Source: Halobacillus sp. A5 (GTDB lineage: Bacteria; Bacillota; Bacilli; Bacillales; Halobacillaceae). From it: a stretch of DNA of 64,000 nucleotides. Both the position numbers and the translations under genes were made by a program. Below are positions 16,099 through 25,423 of the stretch, piece by piece. The stretch lies in assembly GCF_024189315.1 (NCBI RefSeq), contig NZ_JAIZEO010000001.1, forward strand, positions 62,001-126,000, in the 5' to 3' direction. The first letter of the stretch is position 1, and each line of letters begins with the position of its first letter. The notes under the pieces were generated by a model. That model worked only from the letters and a program-made list of their open reading frames with translations. It was not told the origin of the DNA and searched no databases.

Positions 16099-16773
16099 AT
16101 GAATGAGGTAAATGTAAAGGATGGCTATGTTGAAATCCTGTTAGAAGGGAAGCATGGCACCGGAAAGAAGTGCTGGGTAAATACAGATGACTATATGCGG
16201 CTTAAAATGCACAAATATCGGTGGCTGCTTACAGGGTGTGAGGGCAATTATGTTTATGCGTGGGATTCAAAAAAGAAGAAAAATATTAGAATGCATCGTT
16301 TGATCCTCGGGTTAAAAGACACATCTATATGGGGAGATCATAAGGATAGAACTGAAGAGGGCAGAGATAATAGAAAGAGTAATCTCAGAAGTGCCTCACC
16401 TGCTGAAAATAATTATAATAGACGGAAAAATAAAAATAGCAAAAGTAAATACAAAGGTGTTAGTCCTCGAAAAGGTGACGGTAAGATGAGGTGTCAAATT
16501 CGGTTAAATAGAAAGAAAACCGAGTTTAAAACATGGGACTCTGAAGAGCAAGCTGCATACGCATATGATTGTGCTGCGCTAAAAATTCATGGTAAACATG
16601 CCAAAATAAATAATGTTGCCGAGTTATTAAATGAAGAACAGAGGCATGAAATAGAAGAGTATGTAGATGCTAGGTTGTCTAAGTTGCTAGATAAGAAAGA
16701 TAGGCGTATTGACCTAACAAATAAATTTACTGATAAGCAACAGGACGATTTGGATATAGAAGGTATGAAGTAA
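16099..16773 (+). CDS. stand-alone HNH homing endonuclease with AP2 domain
   Basis: 224 aa. The HNH core (about residues 60-110) includes MHRLILGL, WGDHKDRTEEGRDNRKSNLR and an asparagine-rich tail. The AP2-type DNA-binding domain (about 115-170) includes KYKGVSPRKGDGKMRCQIRL and AAYAYDCAALKIHGKHAKIN. This pairing is typical of free-standing phage homing endonucleases. RBS gaggatg is weak to moderate. It may have entered the phage as an independent selfish element near the packaging genes. Confidence 0.88.
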   Translation: MNEVNVKDGYVEILLEGKHGTGKKCWVNTDDYMRLKMHKYRWLLTGCEGNYVYAWDSKKKKNIRMHRLILGLKDTSIWGDHKDRTEEGRDNRKSNLRSASPAENNYNRRKNKNSKSKYKGVSPRKGDGKMRCQIRLNRKKTEFKTWDSEEQAAYAYDCAALKIHGKHAKINNVAELLNEEQRHEIEEYVDARLSKLLDKKDRRIDLTNKFTDKQQDDLDIEGMK

Positions 16774-16911
16774 ATACATAGAACAATTTTCACCGAAAAA
16801 TACATAAAATATAGTAATTTTATATCATAATAATCCATATTAAGGAAGGAATCTCTCCATAAATGTCGAAAGGTAAGATAACGACAAAATGAAGGGAGGT
16901 TTAATTGTCAA

Positions 16912-17166
16912 ATGAGTATTAAAGGAATGGAAATACACCCAACAGATAAGTTCAGTTTCCATCATGATGACAGAATAATTGACCGTAAAACAGGAGAAGA
17001 ATTGTATAAAAGCTTACCTAAGGAATGGGATGGAAGATTGCAATGCGGAGAAATCGTAAACTCTGACACTTCTAATGCTTATATGGTAAAAAGAATCGAA
17101 ATTCAATTCCCAGACAATGATCAGGAAGTAAGGAATATTAAAGTATATTTAGAAATTAATAAGTAA
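16912..17166 (+). CDS. hypothetical phage protein, 84 aa
   Basis: Unrecognised. Mixed alpha/beta composition with a repeated D-R-K pattern (DDRIIDRKTGEELY). RBS gggaggt. Followed by its own terminator, so it is transcribed as a unit apart from the nuclease genes downstream. Confidence 0.55.
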   Translation: MSIKGMEIHPTDKFSFHHDDRIIDRKTGEELYKSLPKEWDGRLQCGEIVNSDTSNAYMVKRIEIQFPDNDQEVRNIKVYLEINK

Positions 17167-17172
17167 TATTTT

Positions 17173-17203
17173 GAACGATCTTGTTAAAAGGTCGTTCTTT
17201 TTT
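17173..17203 (+). terminator. intrinsic terminator
   Basis: GAACGATC pairs with GGTCGTTC (one G-U) and is followed by six T. Confidence 0.8.
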
Positions 17204-17229
17204 ATTATCTAAAAGGTAGATGAAGACAA

Positions 17230-17481
17230 ATGAATAATATTGGATACTTTGAGCTACTGGAGAAGATTGCAGAACAGATGGAGCAGACAAATCAAACACT
17301 AAAAGAAATGAATGATAGTGGTGCTTTTAGATTGGATAAGCATAAGACGGTTTGTGAATGTGGTGGGATAATTGGACGTGGGACAGAGTCAATAAATCCT
17401 CATTCCGGTAGGGTGCTTGAGAAGCATCCACCAAGATGTAGTAACTGTCTTAAAGAGTATCCTGGAAAGGGAGATGAGTGA
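17230..17481 (+). CDS. small zinc-ribbon phage protein, 83 aa
   Basis: An N-terminal coiled-coil-like helix (LLEKIAEQMEQTNQTLKEM) is followed by a four-cysteine zinc ribbon: CECGG and, after a loop, CSNCLKEYP. RBS aaaggtag is moderate. It overlaps closely with the HNH gene start. Function unknown; probably nucleic-acid binding or structural. Confidence 0.6.
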   Translation: MNNIGYFELLEKIAEQMEQTNQTLKEMNDSGAFRLDKHKTVCECGGIIGRGTESINPHSGRVLEKHPPRCSNCLKEYPGKGDE

Positions 17482-17787
17482 ATGAAGGAAACAATACCAT
17501 TTTACAATTCACCGAAATGAAAGCGTAAGAGGGCAAACATATTGAGGCGAGATGAGTATGAGTGTCGTGAATGCCGTAGATATGGAAGGGTTACACAGGC
17601 TGTGATTGTCCATCATATTTTTCCTTTGGAAAATTATTCACAATATAAGTTGACGGATGATAATTTGTACTCTTGCTGCAATGCGTGTCATGAATCATTT
17701 CATAATCGATTTGAAAATGAATTGACTGACAAAGGTTTGAAGTTGCAGCAAAGAATGAAAGACAAAATAATTAATTGTGACGGATAA
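17482..17787 (+). pseudogene. HNH endonuclease interrupted by an in-frame TGA
   Basis: Phage HNH nucleases upstream of terS usually start MK..I.FYxSxxWKxxRaxxLxRD. Here the frame reads FYNSPK, then TGA at 17518-17520, then KRKRANILRRDEYECRECRR, so the stop replaces the expected Trp (TGG to TGA). The downstream part is intact: CRECRR, IVHHI, CNACHESFH (Zn ligands and HNH His). A TTG at 17542 could restart translation, giving an 81-aa protein with the whole nuclease core. HNH partners of HK97-type terminases stimulate cos cleavage, so loss could matter. Confidence 0.7.
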
Positions 17788-17841
17788 AGTATTTAATTTA
17801 TTTTTTTATTTTTGAGTGAAAGAATCACAATTAGAACTAAA

Positions 17842-17881
17842 ATCCGAACGAAATTAACCCGCCCCTCTTTATAGTTCGGAT
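17842..17881 (+). other. inverted repeat upstream of terS, packaging-site candidate
   Basis: ATCCGAAC (17842-17849) and GTTCGGAT (17874-17881) are perfect inverted copies around a pyrimidine-rich loop containing cccgcccctc. It lies in the HNH-terS gap, where cos sites of HK97-like phages are often found. No T-run follows, so it is not a terminator. Confidence 0.4.
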
Positions 17882-17974
17882 AACACTAGGGAATACCGAT
17901 GGGATGGGAGCCTTTTCCAATAGAGCGGCTGTGAGGAAAGTTTTTTTGACCAATTTAGGAAGGGAGGTATAAGC

Positions 17975-18328
17975 ATGTCTCGCAAGGTATTGAAGCGGAA
18001 TACGATAAGGAAAAGAGTCATTGATGACATGAAAAAATTAGGTGTTTTTAAAGAAGAATATCGGGACATTATAGATATTTATGTTGATACATATCATGAT
18101 TATTTAGTAGCTCGTAATGATTTTGAAGAGAACGGGAGACAGTATGAGTCTTATACGGCTGCCGGAAATCCGAAGAAAAGTGCAATAGTGGATTCAATTG
18201 AAAAACTAAGGAAGGATATTCTTGCATACTCGGACAGGTTATGCCTCTCTCCAAAAAGTTTAGAGAATGTTTCTGCAGAAAAGGAAGGTAATTCTAAACT
18301 TGCAAGCGTGTTGAGTCAACTTGAATAA
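17975..18328 (+). CDS. terS: terminase small subunit (P27-like)
   Basis: 117-aa DNA-recognition subunit of the packaging motor. It has the P27-family layout: a basic N-terminal helix-turn-helix region (RKRVIDDMKKLGVF, YRDIIDIYVDTYHDYLVAR) and a C-terminal RLCLSPKSLENVSA segment, typical of this family. RBS gggaggt. It overlaps terL by 8 bp. Confidence 0.85.
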   Translation: MSRKVLKRNTIRKRVIDDMKKLGVFKEEYRDIIDIYVDTYHDYLVARNDFEENGRQYESYTAAGNPKKSAIVDSIEKLRKDILAYSDRLCLSPKSLENVSAEKEGNSKLASVLSQLE

Positions 18329-20060
18329 ATTATTTAAAAACTACGATATTGTTATGGAGTTTGCAAACAGTACAATTGAAGGACGAAGAGTAGCAAATAA
18401 AGAGCAGATTCAAATGTGTCAGAGATTTATGAAGGATCTTGATAATACCGATTATGTGTTTAATCCAAAAGATCCAGAGTTTGTAATTCAGGTAATTGAA
18501 TCTACGTTTGTTCACCAAAAGGGTGAAAGCATCGAGGGGTATCCATTAAGGGGTACTCCATTTTTATTGCAACCTTGGCAAAAATTTGTAATTTATAACT
18601 TGCTTGGATTCTTTCATGCAGACAAAGAAGGTAATCAATCAAAACTCAGACGGTTTAAAGAATCCTTTTGTCTTCTGCCGAGGAAGCAGGGTAAAAGTCC
18701 GTTCATGAGTGCATTATCTTGGGGTCTTGCTCTTTTGGAAAGAAAGTCTTCAGCGGAGATTATAATTGTTGGTGAAAAACTTAAACAAGCAATGCAAAGT
18801 TTTAACTTTCTATTATTTAATTTGCGAAACATGGGGGAAGACAAAAATTTCCGTGTACTCGATAACAACCAAGAGCATAGTATAAGTGGTGATCTTGCAG
18901 ATGGTTATTTGCGTATTGAAACCATAGCTGGTAATAGTGACAAAATGGATTCTTTAAATACCCTTATCCAAATTTTGGATGAGTTGCATTTGTATAAATC
19001 TGCCAGCCATTATAATACCATCAAAGAGAGTGGTAAGGCATATAGGAATAGTCTTTGTATAGGCATTACCACAGCAGGTGATAACCCAAATAGTTTTTGT
19101 TATAACAGGATGAAATACTGTCAAAAGATATTAGACGGCACTGTTAAGGATGAACAGTATTTTGTTTTTATTGCTAAAGCAGATGAAGATGAGGATGGCG
19201 ATGTAGATTACACTAATCCTATTGAACATGAGAAAGCAAATGTTAATTATAACGTTTCTGTCTCTGCACAGGAACTGATGAATGATGCATTACAGGCGCA
19301 GAACGATCCACAACAAAGGAAATCATTTTTGGCTAAAAGTTTGAACATTTATACATCAAGCATGAATACCTATTTCAACATTGAAGAATTTAGAGCTAGT
19401 GATAAAAAGTATAATTGGTCACTTGAAGAATTAGCTAAATTACCTGTCGATTGGTACGGCGGATGTGATCTTGCTAAGCTGCATGACCTTTGTGGAAGTT
19501 CGTTGTACGGAACTTACAAAGATGTAGACATAGCAATTACACATGCATTCTTCCCTAGACCTGCTGCTTACCAAAAGGCAGATGAGGATAATATTCCATT
19601 ATTCGGGTGGTTAGACGACGGTCATCTAACTATGACTAATTCGGCTGTAATCGATCATCAAGAGATTGTTAGATGGTTCAAAAAAATGAGAGAAATGGGA
19701 TTCAATATAAAGCAGGTTGGATTTGATCCTAAATTTGGAAGAGAATTCTTTCTCAATATGAAGCGTGAAAAGTTTAGAGTTGAAGATACTCCACAATTAC
19801 ACTATTTGAAGTCAGAAGGATTCAGACGTATTGAGAGCAAAGCAAAAGAAGGCAAGTTTTATTATCTTCATTCTGACGCTTATGAATACTGCTTGCAAAA
19901 CGTAAAAGCGGTAGAGAAAACAGACGATGCTATACAGTATGAAAAAGTTATGCCTACTCAAAGGATTGACTTATTTGATGCATCTGTATTCTCTTCAATG
20001 CAAATGTTAAAGAATTTAGCGAAATCAGGAACTGCTTCGAAGTGGTTAGGGGGTTCTTAA
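18321..20060 (+). CDS. terL: terminase large subunit
   Basis: 579-aa ATPase/nuclease of HK97-type packaging motors. A Walker-A-like PRKQGKS lies near residue 118. Walker B is IQILDELHLY near residue 216. The nuclease domain has acidic motif I in YGGCDLAKLHD (about residue 390). TTG start at 18321 overlapping terS. Length and order are normal for the family. Confidence 0.93.
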   Translation: MNKLFKNYDIVMEFANSTIEGRRVANKEQIQMCQRFMKDLDNTDYVFNPKDPEFVIQVIESTFVHQKGESIEGYPLRGTPFLLQPWQKFVIYNLLGFFHADKEGNQSKLRRFKESFCLLPRKQGKSPFMSALSWGLALLERKSSAEIIIVGEKLKQAMQSFNFLLFNLRNMGEDKNFRVLDNNQEHSISGDLADGYLRIETIAGNSDKMDSLNTLIQILDELHLYKSASHYNTIKESGKAYRNSLCIGITTAGDNPNSFCYNRMKYCQKILDGTVKDEQYFVFIAKADEDEDGDVDYTNPIEHEKANVNYNVSVSAQELMNDALQAQNDPQQRKSFLAKSLNIYTSSMNTYFNIEEFRASDKKYNWSLEELAKLPVDWYGGCDLAKLHDLCGSSLYGTYKDVDIAITHAFFPRPAAYQKADEDNIPLFGWLDDGHLTMTNSAVIDHQEIVRWFKKMREMGFNIKQVGFDPKFGREFFLNMKREKFRVEDTPQLHYLKSEGFRRIESKAKEGKFYYLHSDAYEYCLQNVKAVEKTDDAIQYEKVMPTQRIDLFDASVFSSMQMLKNLAKSGTASKWLGGS

Positions 20061-20061
20061 A

Positions 20062-20229
20062 ATCGAATTAATAAAAGAAAATATTATAGAGATCATTCTA
20101 CTTATTGGGATTTTGCTTGTTTCAATAGGTTTTTTTATGTTCTCAACTATACTAGGAATGATTATAACTGGTGTAATGCTGATGGCATTGGCATTAGGTA
20201 TTGCAAAAGGAAGTGAAGGAGGTGATTAG
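20062..20229 (+). CDS. small two-helix membrane protein with possible non-canonical start
   Basis: A 55-codon frame: IELIKENIIEIILLIGILLV..., two hydrophobic helices separated by a short turn, ending KGSEGGD. Membrane microproteins are common between terL and portal in Firmicute HK97-like phages. The frame opens after a stop at 20047 and lacks ATG, GTG or TTG before the first helix. An AGGGGG motif lies 8 nt before ATC 20062, suggesting an ATC start or coupling to the terL stop; an internal TTG would truncate helix one. Confidence 0.45.
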   Translation: MELIKENIIEIILLIGILLVSIGFFMFSTILGMIITGVMLMALALGIAKGSEGGD

Positions 20230-20233
20230 ATAA

Positions 20234-21421
20234 ATGGGGTTTTTATTTAAAAACAAAAAGCCTGGATCAAGTAAACGTGATGCAGAAAGTTGGTTTTTGA
20301 CTCAAGATGCTTATGATACTTTAGCCGTCCCAGGATATACAACTCTGGCAGATAATCCTGAGGTCAAAATAGCCGTACATAAGATTGCAGAATTGATTAG
20401 TTCTATGACGATTCATTTAATGCGAAATGGAGACAATGGAGACGTTAGAGTTAAAAATGAGTTGTCCAAAAAGTTAGATATCAGCCCATACAGCCTTATG
20501 ACTCGTAAAGCATGGGTATATAGCATTGTGCAAAATTTATTGGTGCATGGTGAAGGTAACAGCGTCATCTATCCTAAGACTTCTGATGGTTTAATTGAGG
20601 ATTTAATTCCTATGTCTCCACATAAAATTAGGTTTCGGGATGTCGATACTTCTTATCAAATTATTCATAATAACAAAACTTACAATTATGATGAGGTGTT
20701 ACATTTTACTATTAATCCAGATCCAGATAGGCCATTCATCGGACAGGGTTATAGAGTTGTGTTAAAGGATATTGTATATAACTTAAAGCAAGCAAGTGCA
20801 ACGAAAAAAGAGTTTATGAGCGGCAAATACAATCCATCTCTGATAGTTAAAGTTGATTCTAATACGGCAGAACTTTCGAGTGAAGAGGGACGAGATAGTG
20901 TTTATCAAAAATACTTGCAATCGTCTAAAGCTGGACAGCCTTGGATTATTCCTGCTGAGATGTTGGAAGTTGATCAAGTTAAGCCTTTATCACTGAAAGA
21001 TATTGCATTAAATGAGTCAGTTGAAATTGATAAGAAGACAGTAGCTGGAATCTTTGGGGTTCCTGCTTTTTTTATGGGCATCGGGAGTTATGACAGAGGC
21101 GAATACAATAATTTTATTAACTCAACTATTCTCCCAATTGCTAAAGGTATAGAGCAGGAATTAACACGAAAGTTACTAATTGCTCCAGACCTTTATTTTA
21201 AATTTAATGCTCACAGCCTGTATGCCTATGACATGAAAGAGTTGGCTGATGTATTTACTGGTCTTTATGCTCAAGGATTAGCACCTGGTAACGAAGTTAG
21301 GGACAAATTAGGGTTGTCGCCTTTGGATGGCTTAGATCAATTAGTCATGCTCGAAAACTACATACCATCTGACAAAATTGGAGATCAATCCAAATTGAAA
21401 GGTGGTGATGAAGATGAATAG
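20234..21421 (+). CDS. phage portal protein, HK97 family
   Basis: 395-aa dodecameric portal at the capsid vertex. Typical landmarks are the early [21 protein letters not shown] segment, MSPHKIRF, and the [13 protein letters not shown] loop followed by a helical region. RBS gaaggaggtgatt. It overlaps the protease gene by 8 bp. Standard length. Confidence 0.93.
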   Translation: MGFLFKNKKPGSSKRDAESWFLTQDAYDTLAVPGYTTLADNPEVKIAVHKIAELISSMTIHLMRNGDNGDVRVKNELSKKLDISPYSLMTRKAWVYSIVQNLLVHGEGNSVIYPKTSDGLIEDLIPMSPHKIRFRDVDTSYQIIHNNKTYNYDEVLHFTINPDPDRPFIGQGYRVVLKDIVYNLKQASATKKEFMSGKYNPSLIVKVDSNTAELSSEEGRDSVYQKYLQSSKAGQPWIIPAEMLEVDQVKPLSLKDIALNESVEIDKKTVAGIFGVPAFFMGIGSYDRGEYNNFINSTILPIAKGIEQELTRKLLIAPDLYFKFNAHSLYAYDMKELADVFTGLYAQGLAPGNEVRDKLGLSPLDGLDQLVMLENYIPSDKIGDQSKLKGGDEDE

Positions 21422-21983
21422 AGAGCAGCGTCAAATGAGAAGTGTAGTATCAGACTTGTCTACTCGTGCTGAAGAAGGCAATGAAAAAGCAATCGAAGGT
21501 TATTTTGCAGTTTTCAACAGTCCTACTGAATTGTTCCCTGGAGCATTTGAGGAGATTGATCCTGAAGCATTTAACAATACATTAGGTAATGATATTCGTG
21601 CTCTAATTAATCACGATACTGCACAGGTATTGGGGCGTAATAAATCAGGTTCTTTGGAGTTGAAAGTAGACTCACATGGGTTATGGGGTCGTATTAAAAT
21701 CAATGAAGACGACAGCGATGCCGTAAATTTATACTCCCGTGTTCAAAGAGGGGACGTAGACCAGTGTTCATTTGGCTTTAATATTATCAATGAAGAAACT
21801 GATATGCGTGACGACGGCACAGTTAAATGGCGATTAAAAGAAGTAGACCTCCATGAGTGTAGTGTAGTTACATTTCCAGCGTATGAAAATACAGGTGTCC
21901 AAGCTCGTAAAAAAGACTTGGAAACTATGAAAGCAAGAAAGCTAGAACAACGAAAACAACAATTAAAGGAGCGATTAAGATAA
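21414..21983 (+). CDS. HK97-type prohead protease (S78)
   Basis: 189-aa serine protease that matures the procapsid. Motifs [27 protein letters not shown] (catalytic His) and [12 protein letters not shown] (catalytic Ser) are present. The ATG at 21414 is preferred since ggtgg lies 8 nt upstream. It overlaps both neighbours, and is followed directly by the capsid gene carrying the delta domain it should cleave. Confidence 0.92.
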   Translation: MNREQRQMRSVVSDLSTRAEEGNEKAIEGYFAVFNSPTELFPGAFEEIDPEAFNNTLGNDIRALINHDTAQVLGRNKSGSLELKVDSHGLWGRIKINEDDSDAVNLYSRVQRGDVDQCSFGFNIINEETDMRDDGTVKWRLKEVDLHECSVVTFPAYENTGVQARKKDLETMKARKLEQRKQQLKERLR

Positions 21984-23260
21984 TGGCATTAAAACAACTA
22001 ATGTTAAATAAGAAAATTAGTCAACGTAAATCTTTGCTAGAAGAATTGAACCAAACTACTGAAGAATTTAATACACGATCTGCAGAGTTAGAACAAGCAA
22101 TCGAGGAAGCGGAATCTGATGAGGAAGTTTCAACCGTGGAAGAAGAAGTGAATCAATTGGATTCAGATAAAGAAAAAAATGAAACTAAAAAGCAAGATTT
22201 AGAAACGGAGATTGCCGATTTAGAGGCGGAACTAGAACAACTAAATGAAAATGAACCTAAGCGTTCAATGAATACTGAGTTAGAAACTCGCACACACCAA
22301 ACAATTGAAGGAGCTGGAAACATGAAAGTAAATAAGTATGAAAGTCGTTCACAAATGATGGAAAGATTAAATCAACCGGAGGTACGTGAATTTTACGGTA
22401 AGTTAAAAGAAGCTGTACAAAATAAACGTTCCCTTTCTGGTAGTGACCTTGTAATCCCTGAACAGGTTATGGATCGTATTAAGCCAATGATTGGCGATTA
22501 CTCAAGTCTTTATAACGAAGTTGAAGTAATTAACTTAAGCGGTACTGGTCGTGCAATTCTCGACGGTGCTATTCCTAAAGGTATTTGGACTGAAGCTTCT
22601 GGTGCTCTAGAAGAGCTTTCCCTTGCTTTTGACTCAGTAGAACTTGATGGATATAAAGTAGGCGGATTTGTACCAGTTGATAACCATATTGTAGAAGATT
22701 CTATGATTGACCTAGCTAACTATGTAGAGGATCGTATTGCTCGTGCTATCGGTAAAGCAATTGATGACGCTATCTTAAACGGTGGAGGATCTACTGATAA
22801 ACAACCAGAGGGTATCATTCCTGCGGTTGAAGATGATGCGGTAACTTCTGACTTTACTTTTTCTGACCTACTTCCGAACTTGGCTGTAGTGGATAATGGG
22901 GAAGACAATGTAGGGGAAATTATTGCAGTAATGAAACGTGCAACATATTACAAGCACTTCCTACCTCAGACCGTTGCAACTACGGACGATGGCCGTCAAG
23001 TTGTACAAGGAGTTAACAATCCTAACCTTGCAGGTGTGCGTGTAGTATTTGACCAGTACACTCCAGATGATGCAGTTGTATTTGGTGACTTTAAACAATA
23101 TATGTTAGGTGAGCGTCGTGGTGTACAGTTGGCTTCTTCTTCTGAAGCACGTTTTGTTGAAGACCAAACTGTATTTAAAGGTACTGCTCGTTATGATGGG
23201 AAACCAGCTAAAAATGAAGCATTTGTACTGGTTAACTATGATGACGGTTCATCTGCATAA
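21983..23260 (+). CDS. major capsid protein, HK97 fold with N-terminal delta domain
   Basis: 425 aa. Residues 1 to about 110 are a coiled-coil, Glu/Lys-rich scaffold (delta) domain. The shell domain follows (LVIPEQVMDRI, DGAIPKGIWTEA, VDNHIVEDS). The protease cut is expected near residues 105-115. An in-frame ATG at 22322 (residue 114) has a ggagctgg sequence ahead of it and might give some delta-less protein; this is speculative. The start overlaps the protease stop (TAATG). Confidence 0.93.
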   Translation: MALKQLMLNKKISQRKSLLEELNQTTEEFNTRSAELEQAIEEAESDEEVSTVEEEVNQLDSDKEKNETKKQDLETEIADLEAELEQLNENEPKRSMNTELETRTHQTIEGAGNMKVNKYESRSQMMERLNQPEVREFYGKLKEAVQNKRSLSGSDLVIPEQVMDRIKPMIGDYSSLYNEVEVINLSGTGRAILDGAIPKGIWTEASGALEELSLAFDSVELDGYKVGGFVPVDNHIVEDSMIDLANYVEDRIARAIGKAIDDAILNGGGSTDKQPEGIIPAVEDDAVTSDFTFSDLLPNLAVVDNGEDNVGEIIAVMKRATYYKHFLPQTVATTDDGRQVVQGVNNPNLAGVRVVFDQYTPDDAVVFGDFKQYMLGERRGVQLASSSEARFVEDQTVFKGTARYDGKPAKNEAFVLVNYDDGSSA

Positions 23261-23276
23261 TATGGAGGTGCAGTAA

Positions 23277-23573
23277 ATGAGTAATTATGTTGTAGTAAAA
23301 TCTTTTAAGGATTTACAAGACAACAAATATCAGTATCAAAAAGGTGCTGCTTATCCTCGAAATGGAATTAACCCTGACGATGACCGAATTAAAGAACTAA
23401 GCGGTAGTAATAACAATATGGGTAAAGTTCTAATTAAGCAAGTAGAGGAAGATAAGCCTAATCACAAATATCCTCTCCACACTGGTGGTAGCTGGTATCA
23501 GTTGAGTAATGGCGAAAAAGTACAAGGTAAAGACAAGGCATATACGTCACAGCAAGAACTGGATGATCAATAA
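23277..23573 (+). CDS. small head protein or capsid-associated protein, 98 aa
   Basis: Not assigned to a family. The C-terminal half HTGGSWYQLSNGEKVQGKDKA resembles short binding motifs of phage head decoration or Ig-like additions. RBS ggaggtg. Between capsid and connector genes, as many head-completion or decoration proteins are. Overlaps the next start. Confidence 0.6.
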   Translation: MSNYVVVKSFKDLQDNKYQYQKGAAYPRNGINPDDDRIKELSGSNNNMGKVLIKQVEEDKPNHKYPLHTGGSWYQLSNGEKVQGKDKAYTSQQELDDQ

Positions 23574-23869
23574 TGGATGAAGAAATGATTAAATCTGCAT
23601 TAGATATAGTTAAAGCCAGATTAGGTATAAGTAGTACTGTTAGAGATTCATACATAACGAAGATTGTTGAAGGCGTAGTAACTGAATTAGAAGAGGAGAA
23701 AGGGCTGGTACTTGATAGTGCCAGCTCTTATCATTTAATGTTTGTTGCTGATTTCTCCACATGGCGATATCAAAACAAAGATGTAATGAGTGGGATGCCT
23801 AGACATCTACAATTTAGACTTCATAATTTAATAATTCACATGGGCGGTGAGGATAGTGAAGACGTTTGA
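23573..23869 (+). CDS. head-tail connector protein (QLRG / gp6-like)
   Basis: 98-aa helical adaptor. The ALDIVKARLGISSTVRDSYIT start and FVADFSTWRYQNKDVMSGMPRHLQFRLHNL are typical of the family. It forms the first ring below the portal. The start overlaps the preceding stop; the gene overlaps the next start as usual in this morphogenetic operon. Confidence 0.82.
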   Translation: MDEEMIKSALDIVKARLGISSTVRDSYITKIVEGVVTELEEEKGLVLDSASSYHLMFVADFSTWRYQNKDVMSGMPRHLQFRLHNLIIHMGGEDSEDV

Positions 23870-24164
23870 TCATGAACTAACGCTCATTCATGTTAGTTAT
23901 GAAGAAGATGAGATAGGTAATCAAAAGAAAGTTGAAGAAAAAAGAACAATTCTTTGTAACGTTAATTCAATTAGTAAAAGTGAATTTTATGATGCTTCTG
24001 TCCAAGGAATAAAACCAGAAATAGAATTCATTATTAATAAATTTGAATATGAGAATGAGTCAAAGGTGGAATTTGAAGGAGTTAAGTATTCAGTAATTAG
24101 AACTTACTCAATTAATTTTGAAGAAATAGAATTGACATGTGAAAGAGTGGTTGGCAATGGATGA
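23856..24164 (+). CDS. head closure / head-tail stopper protein
   Basis: 102-aa beta-rich protein (FDHELTLIHVSYEEDEIGNQKKVEEKRTILCNV) of the head-closure family. GTG at 23856 follows gggcggtgagg; GTG 23847 is an alternative. Position between connector and gp10-like protein fits. Confidence 0.75.
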   Translation: MKTFDHELTLIHVSYEEDEIGNQKKVEEKRTILCNVNSISKSEFYDASVQGIKPEIEFIINKFEYENESKVEFEGVKYSVIRTYSINFEEIELTCERVVGNG

Positions 24165-24507
24165 TATCAGTAAACAAATAGCCCAAGCACTAGCTGAATA
24201 CACCAATGATGTAACTGAAGGGTTAGAGAAAGCCAAAAAGGAAGTCGCTAAAAATACAGTTAAAGAATTGAAAAGAACTAGTCCAGTAGGTGACACAGGT
24301 GATTATGCAAAAGGCTGGAAAAGTAAGAAATCAGGTACTGCTCAAGTAGTACATAACAAAACAGATTACCAGTTGACTCATTTACTTGAAAAAGGTCATG
24401 CCAAGCGTGGCGCAGGACGTGTTCAAGGACAGAAGCATATTGAACCTGCTGAAGAAAAGGCCATTCGAGAGTATTTAGAAGCAGCAGAGAAGGTGATTAG
24501 AGGATGA
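24157..24507 (+). CDS. HK97 gp10-like tail joining protein
   Basis: 116 aa with the family pattern LKRTSPVGDTGDYAKGW, then HNKTDYQLTHLLEKGHAKR and GQKHIEPAEEKA. ATG at 24157 overlaps the stop of the previous gene. Acts at the neck of the tail. Confidence 0.88.
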   Translation: MDDISKQIAQALAEYTNDVTEGLEKAKKEVAKNTVKELKRTSPVGDTGDYAKGWKSKKSGTAQVVHNKTDYQLTHLLEKGHAKRGAGRVQGQKHIEPAEEKAIREYLEAAEKVIRG

Positions 24508-24833
24508 CACTAATTGAATTAAAAGCAATTTTAGATGCTGCAGGCTACCCTGTAGCTTATTCGCATTTCACGCAAACAGAAAATAATCCTGTTCCTGATC
24601 CACCTTTTATCACTTATCTGGTTGATTCTTCTTCAAATTTATTTGCAGATAACAAAGTACATCAAAAGATTAATAATGTTCAAATTGAATTGTATACAGA
24701 TTACAAGGATTTAGAAGCTGAAGAAAAACTTGAAGATTTGTTAGATGAAAATGAAATTCCCTATGAAACGTTAGAGGAATGGATTGAAACAGAACAAATG
24801 TATCAAAAAATTTACGAAACGAGGATGATATAA
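24504..24833 (+). CDS. tail terminator / tail completion protein
   Basis: 109 aa. The pattern AGYPVAYSHFTQTENNPVPDPPFITYL is typical of the gpU-like tail terminator proteins of Firmicute phages. Overlaps the upstream gene by 4 bp; next gene is the tube protein. Confidence 0.78.
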   Translation: MTLIELKAILDAAGYPVAYSHFTQTENNPVPDPPFITYLVDSSSNLFADNKVHQKINNVQIELYTDYKDLEAEEKLEDLLDENEIPYETLEEWIETEQMYQKIYETRMI

Positions 24834-24834
24834 A

Positions 24835-25407
24835 ATGAGTAACAAGGTTACATACGGATTGAAAAATGTACACTTTGCCCCTATTACTGTTGATTCAGAT
24901 ACTGGTGAAGTAACTTATGAAACACCTGAAAAGATGTTAGGTGCTGTAGAATTATCGCTTGAAGCACGTGGTGACATGGTGGAATTTTATGCAGACGACA
25001 TGCTATTTTACTCTGCTCAAAACAACCAGGGCTATGAAGGAACTTTATCAATCTCACAAATCCCTGAAAAGTTTTCAACTGATGTTTTAGGAGAGGAAAA
25101 AGACGAAGACGATGCTGTTATAACTGAAAAGCTAACAGCACAAGGTAGCCCATTTGCTTTAATGTTTGAATTCCAAGGGGATAAAAAAGCAATTAGACAT
25201 GTACTTTATCATTGTACAGCTAACCGTCCTACAGTATCTTCTACCTCAAAAACTGATTCGGTGGAGCCAAATGCTAATGAATTAACATTTATTGCAAGTG
25301 GTCGAGAGTCTGATGGATATGTCAAAACAAGAACTACTACTAATACATCTTCTACTATTTACGATGCTTGGTTCGATGAAGTTTACGAGAAAGATGAGTC
25401 AGCATAA
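24835..25407 (+). CDS. major tail tube protein
   Basis: 190-aa tube subunit (phi13-type). Typical are NKVTYGLKNVHFAPIT at the start and TLSISQIPEKFSTDVLGE in the middle. Beta-rich composition. Position before the frameshifted chaperone genes supports the call. Confidence 0.88.
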   Translation: MSNKVTYGLKNVHFAPITVDSDTGEVTYETPEKMLGAVELSLEARGDMVEFYADDMLFYSAQNNQGYEGTLSISQIPEKFSTDVLGEEKDEDDAVITEKLTAQGSPFALMFEFQGDKKAIRHVLYHCTANRPTVSSTSKTDSVEPNANELTFIASGRESDGYVKTRTTTNTSSTIYDAWFDEVYEKDESA

Positions 25408-25423
25408 AAGGGGAGGTTAATTA

